64,000 bases of DNA, taken from positions 37,701-101,700 of the forward strand of contig UQZL01000004.1 in the NCBI GenBank assembly GCA_900545605.1. The letters run 5' to 3'. The notes under the pieces were generated by a model. The model did no database searches. It saw only the letters and a list, made by a program, of their open reading frames with translations, and had not been told where the DNA came from. Both the position numbers and the translations under genes were made by a program. Of this stretch, positions 1 to 7,993 are shown one piece after another. Every line of letters begins with the position of its first letter. The stretch's first letter is position 1. The DNA is from an uncultured Collinsella sp. (GTDB taxonomy: Bacteria > Actinomycetota > Coriobacteriia > Coriobacteriales > Coriobacteriaceae).

Positions 1-344
1 GGCAGCACCTTCTTGCTCAGCTGCTTGCGCAGCTCCGAGAGCACAACGCCCGGCTCCACGCGCAGCAGAAATTGGCCTTGTTCATCGCGGCGAAGGCCCA
101 AGTAGCGATTCATACGGGAAGTATTGAGGATATGCCCGCCGTGGGGCACGGCACCGGCGGCAAGGCCGGTTCGGGCGCCCTGAACCGTTACCGGGACACG
201 CTCGGCATGGAGCTTTTCCAAAATGGCACGGACCTCGTCTTCCGTTGTCGGAAACGAGATGCTCGAGGCCTCGCCCGATGCGCGAGACTCATCGCGACCA
301 TACTCTTCGAACTCGTCGGTGAAGGGTTTGATGGTTGCAGACAC
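1..344 (-). CDS. FAD-binding oxidoreductase (GlcD-like), N-terminal part
   Basis: Only the first 114 codons are in the window; the gene runs off the left edge. It reads from a GTG at 344 with a GGGGGAG ribosome site just upstream. Residues 31-114 look like the FAD_binding_4 (PCMH) fold of flavin-linked lactate/glycolate-type dehydrogenases: PTTEDEVRAIL, then PVTVQGARTGLAAG (51-64), PHGG and a VEPGVVLSELR strand-helix. These parts bind the FAD ADP moiety. The substrate is not readable because the C-terminal half is missing. A D-lactate or glycolate dehydrogenase is the most likely family member. Confidence 0.85.
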   Translation of the reverse strand, partial: MSATIKPFTDEFEEYGRDESRASGEASSISFPTTEDEVRAILEKLHAERVPVTVQGARTGLAAGAVPHGGHILNTSRMNRYLGLRRDEQGQFLLRVEPGVVLSELRKQLSKKVL

Positions 345-598
345 GCGAACTCCCCCTTTAGCTAACTACAGTGTTTGCAGGGAGATGTTACCGCATCGTT
401 TCGTCGACGTGTTCGAGACCGTCTCCATAATTGGCGATTTTTACGTTCGTGCAATTCGGCGAGCGGCTGGATTTCCTCGGCAGACGATGCTTTTGACACA
501 TATGGCCCCGCCGTCGCCGACCGCGCGATTGTCGCTTGAAAAAAGTTGGAGTATTTTTTGCCGCCTTTTACCTGCGGAGACACCAATCCGTCAAGCAT

Positions 599-669
599 TT
601 GGTCAGCAATTGGTCAAGTAGTGGCTGATACGGTCGGCATCGACAGCCAAAACCGACAGAAGTTTTGGC
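599..669 (+). promoter_or_regulatory. Direct repeat and hairpin ahead of the 691 gene
   Basis: The 346-base gap between the divergent genes at 344 and 691 has no convincing coding sequence. Near its right end are two copies of TTGGTCA (599-605 and 610-616), 11 bases apart, so on the same face of the helix. A perfect 8-bp hairpin follows, GCCAAAAC at 646-653 and GTTTTGGC at 662-669, ending 21 bases before the ATG at 691. A tandem operator plus a leader hairpin is a reasonable reading. No regulator is identified. Confidence 0.35.
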
Positions 670-690
670 CCCAGAAGCAGGGAGGTTCCC

Positions 691-987
691 ATGGCATATT
701 ACTGGCCCCAGTACGGCATCGCCATCGAAGTCGACGACGATCCCCATCTCCTGCCTTTCGACGAAGAGGCATTCCCCGATACGACGGTCTACCACGTTAC
801 CACCGATGTGATCTGCGACCCCGAGTCGTTCTCGGCGCTCGCCCACCGCATCGCGCATATCCACGACATCGAGCTCCCTCCCGACTTTGACGAGCTCATC
901 TACTCGCGCCGCCTGATGCTTCACATGCTCTTTGGAGCGGACCCGTCCACGTTCGCACGTGTCTACACCACCAAGGACGCCGCATGA
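691..987 (+). CDS. Small acidic hypothetical protein, 98 aa
   Basis: I do not recognise the family. The start is well supported by GGGAGG seven bases before the ATG. The protein is acidic, has no signal peptide or membrane segment, and is probably cytoplasmic. Its stop overlaps the next start (ATGA), so it is translationally coupled to the membrane-anchored protein at 984. It heads a run of five co-directional genes to 3897, the rest of which encode exported or membrane-attached proteins. Confidence 0.75.
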   Translation: MAYYWPQYGIAIEVDDDPHLLPFDEEAFPDTTVYHVTTDVICDPESFSALAHRIAHIHDIELPPDFDELIYSRRLMLHMLFGADPSTFARVYTTKDAA

Positions 988-1493
988 GTGCGAAGAAGCC
1001 GCCCCGCCTCGCAGGACTGGGGCGTCGCAAGAAACCCGTCGTTGTCTGTCTGGCTATCGTCTGCGCCCTCATCGCCGTAGGGCTATACGCCTGGCAGTCG
1101 CAGCCCGTGCCCGAAGCGGGCGCCTCAGTCACGACGGCAGAGGGTAAATCGCGACAAGAAATCCAAGATGAGCTCGATGCCATCGTCCGCGACAACATGA
1201 TGACGATTTCGGTCGCGCCGGTCGCTCAGCTACAGGAGGACGGCAAGCTGCGCGTCAACGTGCAAAACGTCCAAGACAATAAATTTCCCCAGCGATTCCG
1301 CGTCATCCAAAACGACGAGACCATGTACGAATCCGGTGTGGTCGAGACCGGCAAGACAATCGAGACGTGCCCCGCCGGCGACATCAAAGAAGGCGAGGCA
1401 TACATCGAAATCCAGGCACTCGATGCCAAGACCCTCGACAGCCACGGCAATCCGACACGTGTCAGGGTACGGGTTGAGCAAGCCGAGAACTAG
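984..1493 (+). CDS. Membrane-anchored hypothetical protein, 169 aa
   Basis: A basic N-terminus (RRKK near 14-17) precedes one hydrophobic segment at about 18-37. This gives a type II anchor with an extracellular domain of about 130 residues. The outer domain is strand-rich with motifs such as KLRVNVQNVQDNKFPQRF and GKTIETCPAGD and only one cysteine. I cannot assign a family. The gene overlaps the 98-aa gene by ATGA and lies 90 bases before the next secreted-protein gene, so a shared envelope role is likely but unproven. Confidence 0.75.
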   Translation: MSAKKPPRLAGLGRRKKPVVVCLAIVCALIAVGLYAWQSQPVPEAGASVTTAEGKSRQEIQDELDAIVRDNMMTISVAPVAQLQEDGKLRVNVQNVQDNKFPQRFRVIQNDETMYESGVVETGKTIETCPAGDIKEGEAYIEIQALDAKTLDSHGNPTRVRVRVEQAEN

Positions 1494-1583
1494 CTTTTTC
1501 GGCCGACGCGGCACCGCACGCAATTCACCAGCATTCGTCCAATCATCGCGGGGACGGCCCGCGGCGAATAGAAAGGAACGACC

Positions 1584-2183
1584 ATGGACATCACCAGGAA
1601 CATGAACGGAGCCAGAGCGCTCGTCGTGGGCGCAGGGCTCGCGCTCGCGCTCGCAATGGGCGCCGCCCCGACGCCAGCTCTGGCAGCCGGGCGCGTTGGA
1701 ACCACGAAAGTAATGGTCAGGACCGAGATCGACAACGTTGAGTTCAAAGTTCCGACGGTTATTCCCTTCGTCGCCAAGGCCGACGGCACGCTCCAGGGCC
1801 CCTCAGAAGATGCGACCACCATCGATAATCATTCGGCCTACGGCATCCATGTCACCAACATGAAGATCGACGCCATGAACACCTGGACCATTGCCGCCGA
1901 CGCCAAGGCCGGAACCGCGCAGAACTCCATCGACTTTAAGGTCGGCCCCGACGGCGCACTCCAGAACGCCAGCGCCGCAATGCAGGGGACGGGCCTCGAT
2001 CTTTCCAAGAACGCAGCCTTCGACATGGGCTACCAGGGCATTGCCGGCGACAAGGACAAAATTAAGCTCAAGACAAGCGGAAACGTCGCCCGCGTCACGC
2101 GCGACATCTTCCACGTAACCGGCGAAGGCGATCAGGTTGCAACGATCACCTGGACGGTCGAGCCCGGTGCGCACACGGCATAA
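1584..2183 (+). CDS. Secreted surface protein, 199 aa, unknown family
   Basis: Residues 1-34 form a clear signal peptide: basic start, Leu/Ala core, AxA-like cleavage at PALA-A. The mature part has no cysteine and is strand-rich. It includes VPTVIPFVAKADGT and ends near TWTVEPG, which loosely recalls the C-terminal strand of WxL-type surface domains. That resemblance is weak. AAAGGA lies seven bases before the ATG. The 3' end overlaps the start region of the sortase-signal protein at 2137, suggesting co-translation and possibly a physical partnership on the cell surface. Confidence 0.75.
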   Translation: MDITRNMNGARALVVGAGLALALAMGAAPTPALAAGRVGTTKVMVRTEIDNVEFKVPTVIPFVAKADGTLQGPSEDATTIDNHSAYGIHVTNMKIDAMNTWTIAADAKAGTAQNSIDFKVGPDGALQNASAAMQGTGLDLSKNAAFDMGYQGIAGDKDKIKLKTSGNVARVTRDIFHVTGEGDQVATITWTVEPGAHTA

Positions 2184-2448
2184 GGCCGTCGCCCTGGCCG
2201 CCGCCGTCAGCATCCTAGCGTTTGGCCCAGTCATGGCCTTTGCCCAGCAAGAACAGGCGCAGGCCGCCACGCAAGTGACGGTCGACCTCTCGGAGCTCGA
2301 CCGCGACGACCGCGAGGAACCGTTGGCGCAGACAGGCGACAGACGATGGCTCTTGGCAGCAGGCGCCACAGCAGCAGGCGCAGGAACCGCCGGCCTCGGC
2401 CTGCACATCAAACGCAGCCAGAAACAAAACACGGACAGGCCGCACTAA
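2137..2448 (+). CDS. Short sortase-type surface protein with LAQTG signal
   Basis: This 103-residue product has a signal peptide (hydrophobic core about 17-36), a short acidic middle, then PLAQTGD at 62-68, a hydrophobic span at 71-90 and a basic tail (KRSQK). That is the order of an LPxTG-type cell-wall sorting signal, with Ala in the x position and Leu-Ala replacing Leu-Pro. The start is uncertain: TTG at 2137 overlaps the upstream gene by 47 bases, and an in-frame GTG at 2167 would give a more usual signal peptide. Only about 25 residues remain after processing, so it may be a wall anchor for a partner rather than an adhesin. Confidence 0.7.
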   Translation: MQRSPGRSSPVRTRHKAVALAAAVSILAFGPVMAFAQQEQAQAATQVTVDLSELDRDDREEPLAQTGDRRWLLAAGATAAGAGTAGLGLHIKRSQKQNTDRPH

Positions 2449-2466
2449 ATTAGCTAAGGAGACCCC

Positions 2467-3897
2467 ATGGCATCGAAGAACCTTTTGCCCGTCGTCGCAC
2501 TCTGCGGCGCGCTCGCAACCGGAACGCCTGTCGCCGCTTGGGCGACTCCCGTCATGGCAGACTCCTTACCAGCAGCCCTAAGCTCCGCATCAAATCCGTC
2601 GAGCGCCATTGCGTGTAAGCGTTTTTCGATCGCACAGGCTGCAATCTCAACCTCGGGATGCCTTCGTCGTAATACGGACGGTTCGATAGTCGTGGATATC
2701 AATCGTTCGAACAAGGCAAACGGCTCCCAGGCGGGGTACGCCGTCTGCACGTGGCGCTCGGTTGTGCTCGACGCAGATGGCGATCCATGCAATTTAGAGC
2801 TGCACATCGACATCGCTTCGATCGATGACTCGGCGAACGGAGCGAAGGTCGCCTTCGACGGTGCGTTTTTCGAGAAAGGAGGCGGTATATGTCTGGGCTG
2901 CGCCGCCGCGAATGCAGACGACACGCAGCCCACCCTCTCATTCACGGCATCGTTGCGGCTGACCAAAGCCGACACCGATGCCATCGCGGCGGGAGAAGCG
3001 TCCCTGCTGTTCTACGCCGTCAGCACCAAAGACACAGACGCTCATTTCGAGAAGCCAGCCGGATCACTCAGCCTTACACGAGGGATAGAGGCAGGCCCTA
3101 TTGAAATCGATGCCCACGCGCAAAGCAGGCAACGCATTCTTGCCGACCCGGCGCTTCTCGAAATGGAGTGGAACGGATCAGGAGCCATCGGAATTATCCC
3201 CTCCGCGCTTGACGCCAAGACGCTCCCCTCAAACGACGAACCCATCAACGCAACCATACAAGAAGAGAACGCGGACAAAGAAGCAGGTGCGGGCGACACG
3301 CCGTCGCCGACAAACAGCGTCCCAGCTTCTTTCGAAGCACCGAATGAGCCCACTACCGATCCAAACGATCCCGAGCTCGCAGACAGTCTGGGGCTTGCTA
3401 CTCCTCAAGAGATCGATGAAGGTAACTGCTGCGTGCTTGCCGCGCTCGACCACACAGAGGTCATCGACGCTGCGAACATCGAAGTTGCCGCCGCCAATCA
3501 GCCCGTCCGCAAGTCGGCCATCATCGCATTTCCCGAATCCATCGAAGTCGTCTTTTTGCCATCGGGCGAGGTCGTGGCCCCAACACTGCTCACCTTGTTG
3601 GGCGCCAAGAATACTCGAAACGAAATTAAAAAGGTCACGGTTGTCGACCCTGCAACCACCGCCAAGCTGCGTCTATACGCCGTTGCTCCAGATGGAGGCA
3701 AGACCTTGGAATTCGATGGCGACACACTCCTAGCCTGGCGACGTCTGGACATTATGCAAGACGTCTCGTATCAGATCGAACTCGAAGGGTTTGATCGTGC
3801 CCGCGATGCCAATATCATCGCCGCGGCTATTGAATCCCCACAACGGCTTATGACACTGCGCTTTGACTACTATCCCTATGTCCCGACAACCACCTGA
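2467..3897 (+). CDS. Large secreted hypothetical protein, 476 aa
   Basis: AAGGAG precedes the ATG. Residues 1-31 are a signal peptide with cleavage near PVMA-DS. There is no C-terminal anchor; the protein ends in YYPYVPTTT. An Asn/Pro/Thr-rich stretch at about 260-300 separates two strand-rich halves. Eight or more cysteines in the mature chain suggest disulfides or metal sites. It starts 18 bases after the sortase-signal gene, so the two are probably co-expressed. I recognise no family; a surface or pilus-like component is the simplest guess. Confidence 0.7.
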   Translation: MASKNLLPVVALCGALATGTPVAAWATPVMADSLPAALSSASNPSSAIACKRFSIAQAAISTSGCLRRNTDGSIVVDINRSNKANGSQAGYAVCTWRSVVLDADGDPCNLELHIDIASIDDSANGAKVAFDGAFFEKGGGICLGCAAANADDTQPTLSFTASLRLTKADTDAIAAGEASLLFYAVSTKDTDAHFEKPAGSLSLTRGIEAGPIEIDAHAQSRQRILADPALLEMEWNGSGAIGIIPSALDAKTLPSNDEPINATIQEENADKEAGAGDTPSPTNSVPASFEAPNEPTTDPNDPELADSLGLATPQEIDEGNCCVLAALDHTEVIDAANIEVAAANQPVRKSAIIAFPESIEVVFLPSGEVVAPTLLTLLGAKNTRNEIKKVTVVDPATTAKLRLYAVAPDGGKTLEFDGDTLLAWRRLDIMQDVSYQIELEGFDRARDANIIAAAIESPQRLMTLRFDYYPYVPTTT

Positions 3898-4015
3898 GGC
3901 TTAAATGCTGCGCATCATTCCTAATATCACTTATATAACGTATTAGACGGGTCGCGATGTGCCTCGCATTTCGTTCTGCTACGATTGCCACGTTGGCATC
4001 AATACAGGAGGGCTC

Positions 4016-4732
4016 ATGCCGGGCTTGGGAACAATCATCAACGTTGTGCTTTTAGTTGCGGGCGGTCTTTTGGGATTAGTGGGCGGCCGCTTCATTACAC
4101 CGCGCATCCAAGACACGCTCATGAAAGCATCGGGGCTGTGCGTCCTGTTTATCGGCCTGGGCGGCACCATGCAAAAGATGCTCATCATCGATGGAAAGGC
4201 GCTGGCGACCACCGGTACCACCATGCTCATTGTCTCGTTCGCCCTCGGCTCGCTCATCGGCGAGGCCATCAACTTGGAGGCCGCCATTGAAAACCTTGGC
4301 GAATGGCTCAAGCGCAAAACCGGCAGCGAGGGCGATAACGAGTTCACCAACGCTTTCGTCTCGACTTCACTCACCGTGTGTATCGGCGCCATGGCCATTG
4401 TGGGATCGATCCAGGACGGTCTGCTCGGTGACTGGTCAACGCTTGCCCTGAAAGGCGCATTGGACTGCATCATCGTCTGCACCATGACGGCGTCGCTTGG
4501 CCGCGGCTGCATTTTCTCCGCCCTGCCCGTCGCCGTGTTCCAGGGGACGATCACGCTGTTTGCCGGCGCGCTCTCCCCCATCATGACCACAGCAGCCCTC
4601 AACAGCCTTTCGCTCGTAGGCTCCATGCTCATCTTCTGCGTCGGCGTCAACCTCATCCGTCCTCAGACCTTCCGCACGGCCAATATGCTTCCCTCCGTCG
4701 TCATCGCCGTCATCTACGCCCTCCTGTTCTAA
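4016..4732 (+). CDS. DUF554 family membrane protein
   Basis: This 238-residue, very hydrophobic protein has about seven membrane spans and the signature of the DUF554/YdfK family (GAMAIVGSIQDGLLGD near the middle, an early MPGLGTIINV). Members are thought to be small-molecule transporters, but no substrate is established. I chose the ATG at 4016 because AGGAGG lies directly before it; a longer reading from 3959 would add 19 polar residues with no ribosome site. The upstream spacer holds an AT-rich stretch at 3921-3946 bounded by CTAATA and TATTAG, a plausible promoter or operator. Confidence 0.85.
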   Translation: MPGLGTIINVVLLVAGGLLGLVGGRFITPRIQDTLMKASGLCVLFIGLGGTMQKMLIIDGKALATTGTTMLIVSFALGSLIGEAINLEAAIENLGEWLKRKTGSEGDNEFTNAFVSTSLTVCIGAMAIVGSIQDGLLGDWSTLALKGALDCIIVCTMTASLGRGCIFSALPVAVFQGTITLFAGALSPIMTTAALNSLSLVGSMLIFCVGVNLIRPQTFRTANMLPSVVIAVIYALLF

Positions 4733-4754
4733 ATCTATCAACGCAGCGGTATCT

Positions 4755-4783
4755 CGAACATCTGTTTGATGCTGTGCTATGAT
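4755..4783 (+). promoter_or_regulatory. Candidate extended -10 promoter for the TerB operon
   Basis: TATGAT at 4778-4783 is preceded directly by TGC, giving an extended -10 element. CGAACA at 4755-4760 sits 17 bases upstream as a weak -35. Transcription would begin near 4790, about 30 bases before the GTG start at 4820. No such match lies ahead of the two downstream genes, which supports one transcript for all three. Confidence 0.5.
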
Positions 4784-4819
4784 ATGAGGTCACCGTAGCT
4801 GCGTTCGAGAGGAGGAGCG

Positions 4820-6580
4820 GTGGCCGACCAGGACATCAAGATGCTCATCGAGCGCATTATGGCCGAGGCCCGGACCCATCAGTCCGCCCGCTTCTCAAAC
4901 GAAACCTACGCAGACGAGCCGATTCTCAAAACCGGCCGACAGATGCAGAACTTCCTCCCCGACCAGTACCGCAAAATGCGTGAGATATCGCGTTGGCAAG
5001 AAGACCCCAAGGGCGGCGCGGGCCGCTGGCTATCGGAGGCCGAGCTTTTCTACCGCCAAGGCTTGCTGATGGCCGATTTTGAGGACGACTGCCCCTACAA
5101 CGGCACCTTTAAGTCGTACTTTCCCACCTACAACGCCATGAGCGACCGACAGCTGCGCGGCTACTTTACCTGGCGTGCCCAAGTGCGCCGCGGAACCGTC
5201 GAGGAAACGTCTACGTCCTTTGCCTTCCTGTATCTCTATGAACTGATCTGCGGCATTGGCGTAGATGGCCCGCTCGATGGTTTTAGCAAGATCAAGGCCT
5301 TTTGGGATGCTTATCGTGCCTTCGAGCCCGGCATCGACCGGTTTGCACGCGTGTGGCTGCAGGATTACGCCGTGTTCCACGGGCTCGATCCCAAGCTGCT
5401 TCGCGACTCTAAAACCGTCATGTTCGATAACGCCCTTATCGAGCTGCGGCGTGCGGCTCGAGACCTTGCGCCTGCACCGGAGCCGTCCGGGCAGGCCCCC
5501 AAACGTCGTAAATCCTCTGAGCCGATCCTCCCCCTTCCGCCCGACGAGGCGCGCGAGGAGCGACTCATGACCGCTATCAACGCCCTCTCCACGTATAACC
5601 TCAATAACTCAAGACTCGATCGCAGCCACCATCGCGACCTGCGCCACGTGGCATGCGCCGTGTATGTCCGTATGGCGCGTTACTATGACACACACCGAAA
5701 GACCGGTATCGTGGCGAGCTTGTTTGGGGAGGAGACGGCCATGCCCTATACCATGTTTGCCTCGGCCGTGTTCTTTGCGCCCAATCGCCACGAGGACTGC
5801 GAATACCGTCTGGACCCCATCCATATTTACCGTTGTCAAAACGGCTTTTGGGAATGCATGCGCATCCACGGCAGCAGACAAAAAAGCAGCAAGCTCGGTG
5901 AGATGATGCGCGCTTGTGATCAGCGTCTGCGCTTGGCACTGGATCCCGGCCATCCCCTTAAGGAAGAGAAGGTCCCCAAATATCTGGCTAAGATTATCGA
6001 TGACGAGATCGTGGCATGGCTTTCATGGGATGCCGCACATCAGCCCGTCAAGATCGATATCGACCTGAGCCAGCTGGGGCATATCCGGAGTGCCGCCGCA
6101 CAAACGCGTGAGGCGCTTTTGATCGATGAGGAGCGCGAGGACGATGCGCTTGCAGAGGTCGATACGGTGGACTCCGAGCAGCCGAAAGCCGAGCCCGCGG
6201 CAGACGCATTTGTCGAGCCGGTCACGGCGGCCGCAGGGCAGGACGAGGCCAACGAGCCAACCATTTCCACCGAACAGTTTGGTGTCGTGGCGCCGCTTCT
6301 CGTGCCGACGCCCCCGCTCGCAGCGGCTGCGCCCACTGACGCCGCGACCGAACTCGCGCCCGCCGCAGATGCCTTCCTTCGCGCACTCCTCGAGCAAAAC
6401 GCAGCGCAAGCGGCATCGGCAGTAGCGCACTCGGGCCAGAGCGAGGACATGCTCGTCGACAGCATCAATGAGACGCTCTTTGACCTGGTGGGTGACACCG
6501 TAATTGAATTTGGCGCGGCAGGACCGCAAATTATCGAGGACTACGAAGCAGACGTGAGAGGATACCTAGACCATGAGTGA
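4820..6580 (+). CDS. TerB_N / TerB_C domain protein
   Basis: The product is 586 residues, with a GTG start behind GAGAGGAGG. The N-terminal 210 residues match the TerB_N pattern (WLSEAELFYRQGLLMADF, DRQLRGYFTWRAQVRRG, FLYLYELI). A middle region carries HIYRCQNGFWECMR. An acidic, Ala-rich linker at about 430-530 leads to a TerB_C-like end with LFDLVGDTVIEF and IIEDYEADV. These domains were named from tellurite-resistance-associated gene sets and often occur with ATPases and helicases; their biochemistry is unknown. It overlaps the ATPase gene by eight bases. It is the likely scaffold or sensor of this three-gene set. Confidence 0.85.
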   Translation: MADQDIKMLIERIMAEARTHQSARFSNETYADEPILKTGRQMQNFLPDQYRKMREISRWQEDPKGGAGRWLSEAELFYRQGLLMADFEDDCPYNGTFKSYFPTYNAMSDRQLRGYFTWRAQVRRGTVEETSTSFAFLYLYELICGIGVDGPLDGFSKIKAFWDAYRAFEPGIDRFARVWLQDYAVFHGLDPKLLRDSKTVMFDNALIELRRAARDLAPAPEPSGQAPKRRKSSEPILPLPPDEAREERLMTAINALSTYNLNNSRLDRSHHRDLRHVACAVYVRMARYYDTHRKTGIVASLFGEETAMPYTMFASAVFFAPNRHEDCEYRLDPIHIYRCQNGFWECMRIHGSRQKSSKLGEMMRACDQRLRLALDPGHPLKEEKVPKYLAKIIDDEIVAWLSWDAAHQPVKIDIDLSQLGHIRSAAAQTREALLIDEEREDDALAEVDTVDSEQPKAEPAADAFVEPVTAAAGQDEANEPTISTEQFGVVAPLLVPTPPLAAAAPTDAATELAPAADAFLRALLEQNAAQAASAVAHSGQSEDMLVDSINETLFDLVGDTVIEFGAAGPQIIEDYEADVRGYLDHE

Positions 6581-7877
6581 TACCGCATCCGCAGCGCCCC
6601 GCGTACCCAAACGCGTCGCCGCCGTCATTCTCAACTCGCTCAAGGGTGGCGTGGTCCCGCGCATCGGCCTTCCCTATATCACTGTGGGACGCGAGGTCGA
6701 GATTCACGCCCTGCTCACCGATTTGAGTCTCATCGCCGATGGCGGCGCGAGCTTCCGCTTTTTAGTCGGTCGCTACGGCGCCGGCAAGAGCTTCTTGCTT
6801 CAGACCATCCGTACGCACGCCATGGGCGAGGGATTCGTCGTCGCCGATGCCGACCTGTCACCCGAGCGCCGCCTGCAGGGCGGTCAGGGGCAGGGCCTTG
6901 CCACCTACCGCGAGCTCATCCGCAATATATCGACCAAGACGCGCCCCGAGAGCGGTGCGCTCAACCTTATTCTGGATCGCTGGGTCGCCTCGTGTGCTGA
7001 TGCCGATGAGTCTGCCGTCAATGCCCAACTGGCCCCGCTCGAGGAAATGGTCCACGGCTTCGACTTCACCCGCATGCTCCGACGCTATCGCACGGCCGTA
7101 TCCGAGGGCGACGAAGAGGCCATGAGCCGCGTGACCAAATGGATCCGTGGCGAATACCGTACCAAGAGCGAGGCTCGCGCCGAACTGGGGTCCTCAACCA
7201 TCATCAGCGATGACGACTGGTACGACTACGTTAAGCTCATTGCGCGCTTTTTGGTCGGCAGCGGCTACAAGGGCATGCTGGTGCTCATCGACGAGCTCGT
7301 GAATCTGTACAAGATTCCCAACGCGATCACGCGCCAATACAACTACGAGAAGATCCTGACCATGTACAACGACACGCTCCAGGGCAAAGCGCAGTACCTG
7401 GGCATGATCATGGGCGGCACGCCAACCTCCATCGAAGACCGCCGCCGCGGCGTGTTCTCCTACGAGGCTCTGCGCAGCCGACTCGCTCAGGGCCGCTTTG
7501 CGCGCGAGGACCTTAAGGACATGCTCGCGCCCATCATCCGTCTGCAGCCACTCACCTATGAGGAGCTACTGGTGCTCATCGAAAAACTCATGCAGATCCA
7601 TGCCGGCTACTTTGGCTGGACGCCCACGCTTACCGAGAACGACTTGGTGGACTTTCTCAAGATTGAGTTTGGCCGCGTGGGAGCCGACACGCATCTGACG
7701 CCGCGTGAAGTCATTCGCGACTTTATCGAACTGCTCGACATCCTATGCCAAAACCCCGTCGCCAACGTGGCCGAGCTGCTGCAAAGTGTCGGCGGCGATG
7801 CGCTGGCGCCGGCAACCGCAACAGGCGGCACCGATACCGCAGGCGACGACCGTAACTTCGCCGAATTCACCATCTAA
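6573..7877 (+). CDS. BrxD-like ATP-binding protein (DUF2791)
   Basis: 434 residues. A P-loop GRYGAGKS lies at 66-73 and a Walker B strand LVLIDE at 236-241. The surrounding sequence (FRFLVGRYGAGKSF, GMLVLIDELVNLYK, YNDTLQGKAQYLGMIMGGTP) fits the DUF2791 family. The family includes BrxD of type 2 BREX phage-defence loci and is a AAA-type ATPase expected to act on DNA with a helicase partner. No pglX, pglZ or brxC is nearby, so this is not a standard BREX locus. The start overlaps the TerB gene, giving tight coupling. Confidence 0.85.
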   Translation: MSDTASAAPRVPKRVAAVILNSLKGGVVPRIGLPYITVGREVEIHALLTDLSLIADGGASFRFLVGRYGAGKSFLLQTIRTHAMGEGFVVADADLSPERRLQGGQGQGLATYRELIRNISTKTRPESGALNLILDRWVASCADADESAVNAQLAPLEEMVHGFDFTRMLRRYRTAVSEGDEEAMSRVTKWIRGEYRTKSEARAELGSSTIISDDDWYDYVKLIARFLVGSGYKGMLVLIDELVNLYKIPNAITRQYNYEKILTMYNDTLQGKAQYLGMIMGGTPTSIEDRRRGVFSYEALRSRLAQGRFAREDLKDMLAPIIRLQPLTYEELLVLIEKLMQIHAGYFGWTPTLTENDLVDFLKIEFGRVGADTHLTPREVIRDFIELLDILCQNPVANVAELLQSVGGDALAPATATGGTDTAGDDRNFAEFTI

Positions 7878-7912
7878 CCTGCCAAAAAGGGACAGGTTTA
7901 TTTTGGCAGGTT
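7876..7912 (+). repeat. Perfect hairpin at the stop codon, GGGAC loop
   Basis: The arms AACCTGCCAAAA (7876-7887) and TTTTGGCAGGTT (7901-7912) pair perfectly over 12 bases. The 13-base loop is AGGGACAGGTTTA. The left arm begins inside the TAA of the ATPase gene, and TT plus an AT-rich stretch follows, so it could act as a partial terminator lowering helicase expression. It shares its GGGAC loop, but not its stem, with hairpins at 21982, 22812, 30563 and 30612. Confidence 0.65.
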
Positions 7913-7993
7913 TTATCTGGGCAAACGTTGAAGCAGCCATGCAGCAAGCCACTGATCACCGCGTTGAGAGATTCATTTTTGAAAGGAGGTCCC

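Noticed and set aside
362..598. Possible 78-codon minus-strand gene in the first intergenic gap
   Set aside because: No ribosome site, atypical composition, and it would block the divergent promoters expected there.
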